From contig WPIO01000121.1 in the NCBI GenBank assembly GCA_009760855.2, positions 451,001-515,000 of the forward strand: 64,000 bases of DNA, read 5' to 3'. The stretch's first letter is position 1. Every line of letters begins with the position of its first letter. Origin of the DNA: Cristatella mucedo (taxonomy: Eukaryota; Bryozoa; Phylactolaemata; Cristatellidae). Below are positions 25,711 through 36,799 of this stretch, one piece after another. Made by a program: the position numbers and the translations under genes. The notes under the pieces are model-generated. The model was given only the letters and a program-made list of their open reading frames with translations, did no database searches and had not been told where the DNA came from.

Positions 25711-25926
25711 GGAAGTCTACCTAGGCTGGGCGACACAGGAAGTCTACCTAGGCTGGGCGACACAGCAAGTCTACCTAGACTGGGCGACACAGCAAGTCTA
25801 CCTAGACTGGGCCACACAGCAAGTCTACCTAGGCTGGGCGACACAGCAAGTCTACCTAGGCTGGGCGACACAGCAAGTCTACCTAGACTGGGCGACACAG
25901 GAAGTCTACCTAGGCTGGGCGACGGA
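25711..25926. repeat. 27-bp minisatellite, 8 copies
   Basis: Eight tandem copies of a 27-bp unit (ggaagtctacctaggctggg plus cgacaca), differing at only a few sites. The period is a multiple of three, so frames stay open on both strands (plus-strand unit SLPRLGDT with A or G). There is no independent evidence that it is translated. Confidence 0.92.
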
Positions 25927-26024
25927 CGAATCCTGCAATAGGCGAGCTGCAAACGGACGAGCGACACAGCAGCAGCAGTGCATTGGCCTCCGCAAACAGC
26001 TGCAACACGCCGCAGCCCGGAGAC

Positions 26025-26032
26025 TATATAAG
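26025..26032 (+). promoter_or_regulatory. Candidate TATA box
   Basis: TATATAAG sits in a GC-rich setting ('ggagactatataagcagcag'). Downstream, a short frame starts at 26119 (MRESEIVRASSSCEVV, 34 residues), but no recognised product follows. It may belong to an untranslated or unrecognised transcript. Confidence 0.3.
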
Positions 26033-26252
26033 CAGCAGCTACGTCGGACAGCGTGCAAGAGAGGCTTCGACAGCAGCAGACGACAGCAGCAGCTGCATTC
26101 GAGCCTCGCGTGCGGTGTTATGCGCGAGTCTGAAATTGTCCGAGCGTCTTCGTCTTGCGAAGTGGTTTGTGCAATCTTGCCAGCAGCAGGCGTTCGGGTC
26201 GGCATTGTCAAAGAGCTGGCTTGATCGGGTGTGTTCGCCTAGCCTCTCATCT

Positions 26253-26292
26253 CTCCCTCCCTCTCTGTCTCTGTCTGTTTCTCTGTCTGTCA

Positions 26293-26324
<32 letters not shown>

Positions 26325-26435
26325 GTCTCTCTTGCTCTCTCTCTCTGTCTCTCTTGCTCTCTCTCTCTCTCTCTCTCTCTCTCTTGCTCTCTCTCTCTGT
26401 CTCTCTTGCTCTCTCTCTCTCTCTCTCTCTCTCTC
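26253..26435. repeat. (CT)n/(CTGT)n microsatellite
   Basis: About 180 bases with a higher-order TCTCTTGC interruption pattern. Confidence 0.93.
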
Positions 26436-28106
26436 CCCTTTGCATAGCCTCTCAGCTGCCCCTTTGTCGACGAGGTGTTCGTAGGCGTCTAGTAAAAGCC
26501 GGCTTTGAAGAGCCGCCCTGATGATAATGCCGCCTGCAGCAGTTGCAGCCAGTTCGAGCGTACGCCACTGCATAAAAGTGCAACGACAATTCAGCGCATC
26601 CGCCGTCGAATCTGAGGAAGTTGTGGACTGCTGGTCACTGGCTTGGCTTAAAACGTCTTCAAGCTAAAGGGACGCTGACCTTCTTAAGGTCGAGGCTGGG
26701 CCTTGGCCCTTCGTGCATTGCTGCGCGTAACAGTGGCCAGGATTTGGTGCGTGCTCGTGCAGATTTGTTTTTATTTTTATTTCTTTTCAAACTGCACGTG
26801 CTACTGCTCCTGCTTTGCATGCTGACTGTATCCCTAGCGCTTTGCTATTTTTCGAATGTCCATTTGCACACCTCACGTCAGGCTTTAACAATGCCTAGTA
26901 AGCCCAGTAAGCGGTTCTTCAAAGGCTGTAAATCGCTTGAACTTTATTACATATTTGGCCTTGAAGATGTGCTTCGAGGAGAATGCCAACGAAGCTTGCT
27001 GCCGCCTGCGGATTAGTGAGGTCGAAGCGCTTCGCGGAGCGCTCAACGATCCGCCTCACTCCCCCTTGAGGCGAACGATCTTGAAGGCTGCTGCGGCTTC
27101 ACAGCGGCCACCTGCGCGCAGTCACCTGCTCGAAAGGTGGGCCGGCCGCTGACGCGCGGCAGCGGCGGCCGTCGCACGTCCTTGGCAGAGTCAGCCGAGC
27201 TTGTCCCGACGTGTCCGTTCAAGCTTTAGCGCACTTACTGTCCGCGTGCTTGCCTATCTATTTGCACGCAGCGACGAGCGCTCTCACTCCTCCCGGAAGA
27301 AGAGAGTTCACGCGCTGTCCACCTCAGCGCGCTGCCACTGAAAGCCCGCCGTCGCTTGTGAAACTGGTGCGCTTTCGCGCGAGCGTCTCTCACTCTTCGT
27401 TCGCGCGCATGCATGCCAGCGCTCGTGTCTCTGTACTCGTGTTTTTGAGAGAGCGCTTGAGTTGGCATGCTTGTGTGTGCGTGCTTATACGTGTGTGTGT
27501 GTGTGTGTGCCCGAGTGTTATGTTTTTGCGCTGGCGAGTGCGCTGCTTTTGGGCACAGCTTCCTTTCTTGCGCGACGGTCACATGTGGGATTTGAGAAAC
27601 TTACCTTCAGAGAGGCTCGCGAGTCGCTGGCGCGCACCGGTGGCCGACTGCGTCACGGTGACTCGAGTCAAAATGAGAGGCCTAGCGCCGCTGCTGCTGC
27701 TGCTGCTGCTTGCGAGTTCACTGAGCAGGGGCGGCGGCAACGACAGCGCCGTCAGACCGCCGCCCGCCCGCCCCCGAATGATGATGACGCGGCTGTCTTA
27801 TGACCTTTCCTGTGACCTGCCTGCCGCACGAGGGGCAGGTAGAGCCGCTGCCGCTTTACAATCTTGAAAGATGATTTTGGTAAAAAAATTAATCTGCCAA
27901 TTCGACCAACTCGCAGGCCACGCCCACGGCGCAATCACGTCGGCCGGGCGTGCGCGGCGCCGTTCGTTGGTCACGAGATTGCGCGCGCAGGCGCAGACGG
28001 CTCGGCTGGCTGGTCGCGAGATTTCTCGTCACTTGCGCCTCGAGCTTTGGCCGGTGCGCTGCTGCTCCTGCCGCCGCTCCTGCTGCCTACTGCTTACGGT
28101 GCTGCC
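26436..28106. other. M2 upstream region, no gene recognised
   Basis: GC-rich near M2, with many short open frames and no domain. The last several hundred bases probably contain the M2 promoter and 5' UTR, but no clear core-promoter motif was seen. Confidence 0.45.
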
Positions 28107-28293
28107 ATGGCTGGTTTTCCGATCGAGATGAGCTTGTGGGAGCGGTTTGAGTGGGATCCGAGCCTCACGCACGCCGTCATTGAGCTGTGGGCGTCGAAGC
28201 GCTGTCTGCACGACCCGACGCACCCGGACTTCCGCGACAGGGTGAGGCGCGAGAGCGCCATGATCGAGATAGCAGCCCAGCTGAACACCACAG
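28107..28293 (+). CDS. M2 exon 1 (MADF N-terminal half)
   Basis: The start ATG is in the context gctgccATGg. The frame is open upstream too, but homology with M1 and M3 begins here. The exon ends ACA|G before GTAGCA, phase 1. A 19-bp repeat (three copies, 28315-28371) follows directly in the intron. Confidence 0.85.
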
Positions 28294-29598
28294 GTAGCAC
28301 TTTTGTCACGCTTCTGCAGCTGTCGTCTGCTTCTGCAGCTGTCGTCTGCTTCTGCAGCTGTCGTCTGCTTCGCTTCTGCCGGCCTTTCTGCCGCCCGGCA
28401 GCCGACGGTAGTGCGTGCGCGATGGGCAAGCCTAGAGCACCACCTTGCAGTGCAAAGAATGTTTAAGGAATGAGGCCGGAAAGAAGTATTCCGAGCGCCA
28501 GTCACATTTGCTCGCTCGCTCGCTTGCGCGTCTCTGCTGCAGCTGCGGAAGCATCCGAGCGCCGAGGCAATAGCCATTCGAGGTCGCGATCCGATCGGCA
28601 CTCAGAGCCGGCTATTAAAGCCGAGCAGGGTGGTGGTAAGCGAGCGAGCATAAGATGGATATGCGATCGCATCCGATACGATGCTCAAGAAGGCAGCACC
28701 AGAGAGTGGCGGTGGTGGTGTAACGCTCTTAAGTGAACGGCTGTTAAGTGTACCGATGCTTGCTTGCAAACGAGAAACAAAAATAATTCTGCAAAGGCAG
28801 CTCGTAGGGGGATCTTCCACCTGCGCAGTTGTTGGCATGGTCTTTGTGAGTTCTTTGAGTGGTTTCGCGCGCGCTGTTTGTGAGTGCATGCACAGTTTGC
28901 TAGTGCTTCGGTTGGGTTCGCTGATCGGTCGGCTAACTGGTGCAAAGCCTGAAAACGGCGAACTTTGGCGCAGCTGACGCTATGGCATCCTGGCGGTTAT
29001 GGCAGCGCAAGACCTAGCTGACGCTATGGCATCCTGGCGGTTATGGCATCGTACTACCTATCTGGCGGTTATGGCATTGAACTACCTAGCTGGCTTTATG
29101 GCATTCTGGCAGTTATGGCATCGAACGATCTATCTGGTGGTTATGGCATAGAGCTAACTAGCTGGCTCTATGGTGCCGCGCGACCAATCTGGCATTATGG
29201 TGGCACTCTTGCGCAAGGTGCCTTGGGTTGTTATGTCATATTTGAGGCAGAACGGTATTACGCTGCCAGCAATTCCCCTTTGTAGATGAGATAAGTTGCA
29301 GGCGGGCGCTTTGGCCGTTGCTTCTGAGGCCATCGCCGCAGCACTTCAGCGCCACCATTAACGCGCCCGTAATGGGCCTCGTCGCCTTTGGGGTTTTTAT
29401 GAAAGCGCTGGAAGCGCCGCGCCGCCGCCGGATGATGCATGAGCGGGTACCGCTGCTGCCACCACCGCAAGTTTGCTGAGAGGTCTCTGAGAAGAGATTG
29501 AGTACCGGGTCAGAAAAATGGCAACCGCTGTAGCACTCGATTTCTTGCCGATTGCTGAGAGAGAGACAGGGAGAGACACAGAGCACAGAGAGAGAGAA

Positions 29599-29653
<55 letters not shown>

Positions 29654-29829
29654 CAGAGAGACAGGGAGAGGTAGAGACAGAGAGAGAGGAGAGAGAGAGA
29701 GACAGAGAGAGAGGGAGAGGTAGAGACAGAGAGAGGGAGAGAGAGACAGACAGACAGAGAGAGACAGATAGAGAGAGAAAAGGAGAGAGAGAGAGAGGGG
29801 GAGAGACAGAGAGAGGGAGAGGTAGAGAC

Positions 29830-29860
<31 letters not shown>

Positions 29861-29970
29861 GAGAGACAGAGAGAGAGGGAGAGGTAGAGACAGAGAGAGG
29901 GAGAGAGAAAGACAGACAGACAGAGAGAGAGGGAGAGGTAGAGACAGAGAGAGGGAGAGAGAGACAGAAT

Positions 29971-30002
<32 letters not shown>

Positions 30003-33000
30003 CAGAGAGAGGGAGAGAGAGAGACAGAGACAGAATGAGAGAGAGACAGAGAGAGAGAGAGACAGAGAGGGAGAGAGAGAGAGAGAGAGAGAGACAGAGG
30101 GAAAGAGAGACACAAAGACAATGACACGGGAGAGAATGACACGGAGAGAATGACACGGGAGAGACAGAGGGAGAGAGACAATTCCTATACGGCTCAGCCG
30201 CACTCACTGCCGGATCCACAGCCGAAGAATCTTGCAGCTGCAGAAAAAGGACAGGCTTCACTTTGCAGGATTCCCTTCTCTTCAGGGCTCCCTGCAGGGC
30301 TTGCAGTGCTGCTGCGGCGGCACTGCAGCTGCCGCTGTGCGCTTGAGAGCAGCAGCAGCTGGCGCAAAGAGAAGGAGAGAAGTCGTCGTTAACCTTCCTC
30401 CTTCCTTCCTGGCAAATGAATAGTCTTAGACACCCTGCGTCCGAGCAACAACTATCTTCCAGCAACGAACGAGCGCTAGAGCGCGGTCACGTGCCTTCGC
30501 TGACGTGCCCGCGCAGCGACAGCGCCTTGGAAGCCTCAAGATAAGCTCTCGTCGAACGCACCGGGGTTTACGGCTTTCTGCTCGGCATGCTGGGCGGCCT
30601 TCACCTCGTGCAACCGGCGGCCGCTAGGCGCATGCGCTGCTGCGGCGACTCGATGTCCGAAGTGAGGCCGTCGAAGCCGTCAGCAACTCGAAGATGGCCG
30701 GCTGAGTGTAATAAACGACAATGCCGCCGGATGTCGCTGGCAGCCAGAGTCGAGCGGAGCCATCGCTGCCGGCCGCCTCCGTTGTTTGTCCTCTCGCGCC
30801 GCGAGGCTTAGGACCGGTGTACCGACAGCGTCCGGGGCTGTGGCTGCCCAGACCTTAAATACTTTTGATAGGGCTGCTTGCATGCTTACAATGCCACGGG
30901 AAAAGCAGGATGCATTCGCTTGGACTGACCCGAACGACCCAGGCGACCAGTATTAAGTTGGCCTCAGGGTCCTTGGTCACATCCCATCACGTGACATTAT
31001 TCTTGTCACGTGAGTGTTTTAGTCGAGTGGGCGTGCCTTAGTCACGTGACTGCAGCTTAGTCTTGCGACAGTACGTTACCCTCAGGGTCTGCTGTCACAG
31101 AACCGTCTGTACGACCTGGGTCTCAGCCTCCGGTTATGGCACTTTCACTACTCGACCCCGGCTGCATAGACTCGATTGCTCTGCAGCTGTCAATTCCTCA
31201 TTGCCCATTTTCGAGCGTTTGCAATGGCCGCTGAATCTTGCTCTTGTGTCGCTTTAAAACGAGGCCCTGCGATCAGCTGACCTTCGCTTGACGTCACTCA
31301 TCTTCTTGTCCCGCCTTACTGTGGTAGTCAAAGGAGCAGCAGCAGCCGTGCAGCAAAGGCTTTAGCAACCGGAAGCCAGAGGCCACGTGACCCCTGTCGA
31401 GCCACAGCGATTTTGTTCCGGTGGCTGAAGGTAACGAGGAACCCATGGTGGAGGCCACACCGACAGCCTTGAGCAGGCCCGTGGGTTCCCCACCACCCAC
31501 CCATAGTGAGGCTTGCATCGTGCTCTGATTATGCAGTGCCAGCCTATGGTGGCCATGGCATCTAGTATCGCACCACTGGGCATCTAGTCTGATCTGGCGC
31601 ACTGGCCCTGACAGACAAGTCGTGGGCTGTAGCCATGGGGAGGCGTTTGAAAAGTCGGTGATGAGGAAAAGTTCACGAAGGGTACTATACGAATGAATTT
31701 TGTCTATTTGTACAGAGAAAAGCCCATCGGAAGGCTGGCATTATTGGCTTAGTGGTGGATGCCACGTGATTTAGTCGGTGGGGGTCAAGGAAGGGAGCTA
31801 ACCTTGCCAGCGGCAGCCAATCGCAAAAAAGGTCAATGAGTGCATATAAAAATGGTGCTCGCCCCTTTCTGGAGGGCTCCACCACCCCACCCCACCCCCC
31901 CCCCCCCCCCAAGCATAACCTTGAATAGCCCGAGGGGTCAGTCACCAACTGCCCGTAGGCTTTACATTGAAGTGACACAGCTGCACGCAAAGCAGGAAGG
32001 GCGCTGTTGGCTCCGCAAACAAACGACGCCCACCTCAGGCGCCTGCTTCGGCAATACTGTCAGTAGCAGCGCGACACGCTTCGTCTCGTTGTCAGTCGAC
32101 GTCATTCGGCGCAAGATGAGGACGCTGCAGTCGCAGCACACTCGTGAGATGTCTCGCCAGCGGAAGTCGCTCGAGAAAGAGGCTGATAATCTGGTCAGCA
32201 TGCCTGGCGGCAGCGCGCCACCACCGCCGCCGCCGTACAGGTCCAAGTGGGCTTACTTCGACCGCCTGCTGTTCCTGAACCAGCGTAAGGAGCACGGTGC
32301 GCTTGCGCTCGACGACCATGACGTCAGCTTTGACGACGACGACTCGCGAAGGCCGGCCAATGAGATGACGGCTGCTATTGCTGCCGAAGCCGCAGCGGCA
32401 GCTGCTGCTGCCGCTGCTGCTGCTTGGGTGAGCGGGCGACGGCCGCCGTGCGGCAGCAGCGCAGCTAGTGGGGTGCATGCGCTCGCGAGGTTCGCTAGGA
32501 AAATCTCGTCACTGTCGTCGTCGCCACGTCGATCGTCTCGCGACATTGTCGCCCGAGATCTAGGGCGACGCTGGCTCCTCGACGCGCTCATTTCGACGGT
32601 TTGCCAGCGAGGCCAAAGAGTGCGCCCGGTCTTGTGAATTAAGAACGGAGGCCGGGGGGGGGGGGTAGAGGGGCCGCTCCGCGACGATTCGCCGTGCTTC
32701 GATCGCTCGCAGTTGCTCCGGCCGTTGCACAGCCGGGCTTGCAATCGCTCTTCCTTTGCAGCCGCCTGCCGCTGCCACTCTGCGCCCGACGCCATCCGCC
32801 GCCGGCGGCGGGCTGGCGGCTATGGCCTCGTCCGGCCAGTTGCCAGACGCGCACTTGGCTGCCGACCGAGTCGAGACCGAGGTCGACCTCTGCGAACCGG
32901 AGTCGAGCGAAGGGGCCGCTGCCGCCGCCGCCCTCCAACCGCCGTTGCCACCGAGCAGCGGTTTCTTGCGCAGCGGCGATCGAGCCGCCGCCGCCGACGT

Positions 33001-33694
33001 AGCGGCAACGGCAGTTGGAAGGCGGATCGACAGCGTGTTCGGCGGCGGCAGCAGCACTGCCCTGCACCGCCAGACGACGGTGGCAGCGCCGCCACCGCCG
33101 GATGTCGCCGAGACGCGCCGCCGATACGAAGGCCAGCTGCCGCTGGCTGCCTCTCGCGGACGCCGACCTCTCGAGGAGGCTTTGGCTGTCGCAACCGAGC
33201 CGCCGACGTCCCAGCAGCCATCTGCTTTCGGCGCTGCTTCCGCCGGCGGTGGAGAGATGCCGCCGGCGGGCCCGCAGACGGATGCTCCTGCTGCTGCTGC
33301 TGCTTCTGCTTCTGCTGCCCCTGCTGCTGCTGCTTCTGCTGCAGCCTTTTCGCTATCGTTTGCCGGCAGCAGCAGCAGTCGCAGCGTCGAAGGCGACCTG
33401 CTGCTGCGCGTGGCGGAGGCGGCCGCGATGGGAGCTGCTGCGGGCTGCTCTCGGCAGCCGGAGCGCTGCAACAACGACATCAATGAAGTCGTCGACGACG
33501 AGGACGAGGAGGAGGAGGCCTGCTTCGGTCGCTTCGTCACCTCGCAGCTGCGGCGGCTGGCGAGCGGCCGCGAGAGGCAGCTGGCTCGTCTGCGTGTTCA
33601 CCAGGCGATAGTGCACGCCCTGGCCTATGACGACGACGACCTGATGTTGGAAGACGGTGGCAGCAGCAACGGCGGCGGCGACAACATGTGTTAG
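28107..33694 (+). CDS. M2: MADF domain / BESS-like protein (three exons)
   Basis: Predicted CDS joins 28107-28293, 32096-32427 and 32762-33694, giving about 483 residues. The MADF domain spans exons 1-2: LTHAVIELWASKRCLHDPTH, FRDRVRRESAMIEIAAQL, then VIRRKMRTLQSQHTRE and YRSKWAYFDRLLFL. Exon 2 ends in a poly-alanine run. Exon 3 is Ala/Pro/Ser-rich, has an acidic stretch (VVDDEDEEEEA) and ends with FGRFVTSQLRRLASGRERQL at residues 427-460 (BESS-like). M2 is closest to M1: both have LLLR(V/L)AEAAAM upstream of the tail and matching intron phases. A nuclear DNA-binding role is inferred from the family. Confidence 0.85.
28978..29180. repeat. Degenerate minisatellite in M2 intron 1
   Basis: Imperfect repeats built on 'ctggcggttatggcatcg' and 'ctacctagctggc', with an apparent period of about 50 bases and 4 copies. 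Confidence 0.8.
29563..30178. repeat. Long (GA)n-rich tract
   Basis: About 600 bases of GA repeat interrupted by GACAGA, GGGAGAGGTAGAGACA and similar units that themselves recur. It is the longest simple-sequence tract in the window and lies in M2 intron 1. Confidence 0.95.
30975..31055. promoter_or_regulatory. Cluster of three TCACGTGA/GTCACGTGA E-boxes
   Basis: Three CACGTG cores, each flanked by T and A (consistent with bHLH-zip sites), lie within about 65 bases in M2 intron 1. Binding is inferred only from the motif. Confidence 0.35.
32096..32427 (+). CDS. M2 exon 2 (MADF C-terminal half)
   Basis: The acceptor is tcgttgtcag, and its TC completes a Val codon. An insertion of about 13 residues relative to M1, including poly-proline (GGSAPPPPPP), precedes YRSKW. 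The exon ends GCT TGG before GTGAGC, phase 0. Confidence 0.87.
32762..33694 (+). CDS. M2 exon 3 (linker and BESS-like tail)
   Basis: A good acceptor (cgctcttcctttgcag) keeps phase 0. The exon runs to the TAG at 33692-33694. It carries GCT/GCG-encoded alanine runs, likely length-variable. Confidence 0.87.
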   Translation, partial: PPAAATLRPTPSAAGGGLAAMASSGQLPDAHLAADRVETEVDLCEPESSEGAAAAAALQPPLPPSSGFLRSGDRAAAADVAATAVGRRIDSVFGGGSSTALHRQTTVAAPPPPDVAETRRRYEGQLPLAASRGRRPLEEALAVATEPPTSQQPSAFGAASAGGGEMPPAGPQTDAPAAAAASASAAPAAAASAAAFSLSFAGSSSSRSVEGDLLLRVAEAAAMGAAAGCSRQPERCNNDINEVVDDEDEEEEACFGRFVTSQLRRLASGRERQLARLRVHQAIVHALAYDDDDLMLEDGGSSNGGGDNMC

Positions 33695-33899
33695 CCGTCG
33701 TTTAGCTGGCTTCTAGTTGAGGCCTTGGTATGGTTGTGGCCTCGTTCTGGTTGTGGCCTCGTTCTGGTTGCTCCTTCTTGGCTGGCTAGCGCCAGTTTCC
33801 TCTTTGTCGATTTGATGGCGCGGCGGCTGCGGCGAAGCCGGGCGACGAGCATAAAAGTTCTTTTTGACAGGCCGTGTCGAGCTTTGTGCACGGCCGTCT

Positions 33900-34145
33900 G
33901 CTTGTAGCGTTTAACGTTTAACTTAAGCGTTTAGGGTTACTCGTCGGGGCGCTTCGGCCGCTGGCAGCTGCCAGCGTTTGGTGGAGGGCGACTTACCCAC
34001 GACGTAGGTCTTAGGTAAAAAAAAAATTAATATGTCGTAGGTTGTAGGTCAGATCTCAGGTCTTGTCAGATCTCAGGTCTTAGGTTTGGTTTAGGTCTTA
34101 GGTCTTGTCTGTCTGACATCTGACGTCTGACGTCTGATGCTTTTT
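33900..34145. repeat. Degenerate short repeats after M2
   Basis: Iterated TTAGGTC, CAGATCTCAGGTC and TGACGTC units follow the M2 stop by about 200 bases, probably in the 3' UTR or flank. They are not a canonical telomere repeat. Confidence 0.6.
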
Positions 34146-34469
34146 CGTCGTGCCTGCTGCTTCTGTCGGGCAGCAGCCGACTAAGCTATGGCGTAGTTGA
34201 TTGCGGAAGTTAGATTATATGTTATATGTCTGCTAAGGCGTTGAGCGAGCCAACACCATCGACGCAGCTTGATGCCACGGCTCGGCCTTGGCCTGACCTC
34301 GGCCTTGGCCTTGAATGTCGTGCTTGCTGTTCTTGTTCTCCATTCGATGCATTTGATGACGTGACTGCAAATTGCAGGACCTGCTGTCTCGCGATGCCAA
34401 TCGTGATGCCTGCGTGATCCCAAGGAGCCTGGCTTCTTGTGGATGCATTCGATGGATGATGCATGCAAA

Positions 34470-34475
34470 AATAAA
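34470..34475 (+). terminator. Candidate M2 polyadenylation signal
   Basis: The first AATAAA downstream of the M2 stop, about 780 bases away, in an AT-rich context. Confidence 0.35.
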
Positions 34476-34679
34476 AGCTTATGTAGTCGGTGACTTTCTT
34501 GGACTGAATTCAGTCTGCCAGACAAAGTGTCTGGGTACCTAGGGAGTCACTAGTGTCTCAATTGAGCTCTCGTGACCTACCATTCAATCGACTCGCTCAG
34601 CTCGGGGCTTCGAAGCCCAGGAGCGTGTCAGCGTGTTGGATCACTGCAGAGTCCGAAAGTCTACTTCAGCGACGATTCA

Positions 34680-34775
34680 CCATTCGGTCGTGCTTCCTTT
34701 GCAGCAAATGTAAAGTGCCCAGAAAGAGAGTGAGTTATCTGAGGGCGCTGCATCAAGTGTATTATTGTTATTCGT
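34680..34775 (+). mobile_element. LINE B 3'-tail fragment
   Basis: 'tgcagcaaatgtaaagtgcc' through to 'attattgttatt', preceded by the usual 'accattc' sequence. Confidence 0.75.
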
Positions 34776-35214
34776 TGCGAATCGAAAACACAGAACCTGA
34801 GAACCTCGGAAACGCAGCGACCAATCGTGACATATCGAGTAGATCGCACGGTGATACAACACCAAGTCAAGCACGTGATTGCACGATCGTGTGATCACAA
34901 GCTGCTGTCGAAGCGTAACGAGCGATTTGGTCCTGTGGTACGGTCGAGCAGGCAGGGAATCAAAATTAGCCATAGTGCACTATTCTCTAATAATGCAGAC
35001 AGATAATACAGCAAGCAATTCACTGTCAGCCGAAGCGTCTGGCTAGTGGGTGCAAATGTAGCCGTGGGAACTGGACTGGGGCTCTGGTCGTGTTGTATGC
35101 AGCCAAAAAGGATTTTCAACGGCAGCGTAGACAAAAACCGGGTCGCAAGTCACGGGTCATAAGAAAACTACTCGAAGGTTACTTGAAGCCACCTGGATTT
35201 TTTGTAATGCAGCC

Positions 35215-35500
35215 ATTTTACGCAACGACATCTACTCTCCAACTACCGACTATGACACATCTTTTTCAGCGGTCCTGAACTGCTACTTCTATGCTACTCA
35301 CTACCTCAACTGCTCTCCTGACTCTGCTATGCTTCCCACTTTCTCTTTGTTGCGTGAGACGAAGTCTGTTGGCTACCGAATGCGTACCGAAAGCCGCTTA
35401 GGCTGTGAGTGCGCTATACAAAACTCTCCTCTGTAACACCCACATGGTCTTTATGACTTTGTGGAGTTACTGACGGAGATACATTACATTACATTTTGTA
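35215..35500 (+). mobile_element. LINE A 3' fragment
   Basis: It starts at the LRND/YSP coding segment and ends with a repeated ACATT tail (gatacattacattacatttt), the best-preserved LINE A terminus in the window. Confidence 0.82.
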
Positions 35501-36346
35501 ATGACCTGTAAGTGTGTCGGACTCATCTGGGCCTGCCTCTAAAAAGTCCCCTCCAAATGACACTCGAGTCAATATTTTGAGTCTCATAGCATTATCATCA
35601 ATGAGCAGCAATTGTTTTACGGAGCGTACGGCGCATGCATAGTATACATATTGTGAATCATTTATATCGTGAATCAAAGATATCTACTGACTAGCCGCCT
35701 GCTACGAAAAAGCATGTTCCTATAGAATGAGGTTGTTTAAATCTAAAAATCGTAGCTTTTACAATCTTATCATTTGTAGTGTACCAGGTTCTTGAAACGT
35801 CAAGAGAGTTTAAATTTAAAAATAGCCCGCTGGGCTACTTAACGGAGCACTTGCCGTTGAAGAAAAGTAGACACAGCCATTCCTCTTATTTCGTTTCTCG
35901 TCCGTTGTCAATCGCGGCTCAGTTTAGACTTTACCAAACGTCGCGCGTTCCGCGATCAAAATCCGAAGCGTAATAATCAGCCTACGGAGGAGCATCATTT
36001 TTTCTGCGCAAGAGGCCTCGAAAATAGTTCTAAAGAGTGGCGCGGAGCTTACGTTGCTCAGCCAGCACCCCTCGCTCGTTGCTCTCGCACAAGTGAGCAA
36101 GATCTTGGCTGGATCCCAAGTCCTTCCTTGCTGACTAGACGACGCTTCGGCAAGATCCGATCTCGTGGCTCAGTCGCGATCCAATCGTGGCCGAACGTAT
36201 GCAGGCCAACGTCACCTCTAAAGATTGGCTCCTGACTTGTTCTGTTCAAGTATGGGCGCTCGTCGTAGTTGCCGTGTTAGTAGTAGTACTACTAATAAGG
36301 AATTTTCTATAACACCTTCAGAGAACTCTTTATCTTTCTAGGCACT

Positions 36347-36799
36347 GTGGTTTTTTATTCGATGTATGTATGATTCGATCATAAACACTGGGCTCACCGG
36401 CACCCTGCTAGTGCAGGCAAACCGGTGAGTGCCCTAAACCACCCCAGGGTCAAACAGCTGGTGGCTGTGGCCTAGGGACAGGCCGGCTTTGTCCTACCGC
36501 CAACTCACGGGATGAGTTGTGGTTGGGAGAGATTGGGGAGGAGGGAACAAACCTGGGAGAGGGGAGTCGAGTGGGAGATTAATACACAGGTCGAATCGAA
36601 CAGCGCCGGACTCTGGCTCCGCATCTCGATCAGACGCACAGTCCTGACGCGGTCCCACACTTGAACGTCGTCAGCGGCGGGGCCGCCGCCGCTGCGGGAG
36701 CACGGGCCGAAGGGAGCCGTGCGCCCTTCGGCTCCGTGCGTCGTAATAAACTGTTGATGTTGGGCATCGGCTGGTTCTCTGCTGCGCGAATCAAATTAC
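36347..36799 (-). mobile_element. 453-bp insertion carrying a MADF exon fragment
   Basis: It is flanked by AGGCACT on both sides (36340-36346 and 36800-36806), consistent with a 7-bp target-site duplication. Read on the minus strand it contains a GC-rich hairpin, an M3 exon 1-like segment, about 230 bases of unknown sequence, and ends ...cgaataaaaaaccac, i.e. AATAAA plus a short A-run. It could be a retroposed transcript or an unclassified element that captured exon sequence. Confidence 0.6.
36584..36705 (-). pseudogene. Inverted duplicate of M3 exon 1 (MADF shard)
   Basis: The reverse complement matches about 115 bases of M3 exon 1 (about 39370-39481) with only about three mismatches. The M3 frame stays open. 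Two substitutions change Ala to Val and one changes the Trp of the conserved LIEMW helix to Arg. Both ends are truncated: no start codon context and no donor homologous to M3. Confidence 0.85.

Noticed and set aside
32694-33611. Alternative long frames overlapping M2 exon 3 on both strands
   Set aside because: They are shadows caused by GC-rich codons. Only the frame joined through phase-consistent splice sites carries the BESS-like tail shared with M1 and M3.
34020-34140. Interstitial telomere repeat
   Set aside because: The units are TTAGGTC-like and irregular, not TTAGGG arrays.
36347-36799. Helitron as the carrier of the captured MADF exon
   Set aside because: There is a GC hairpin, but no TC start or CTRR end was found, and the 7-bp target duplication does not fit Helitron insertion.
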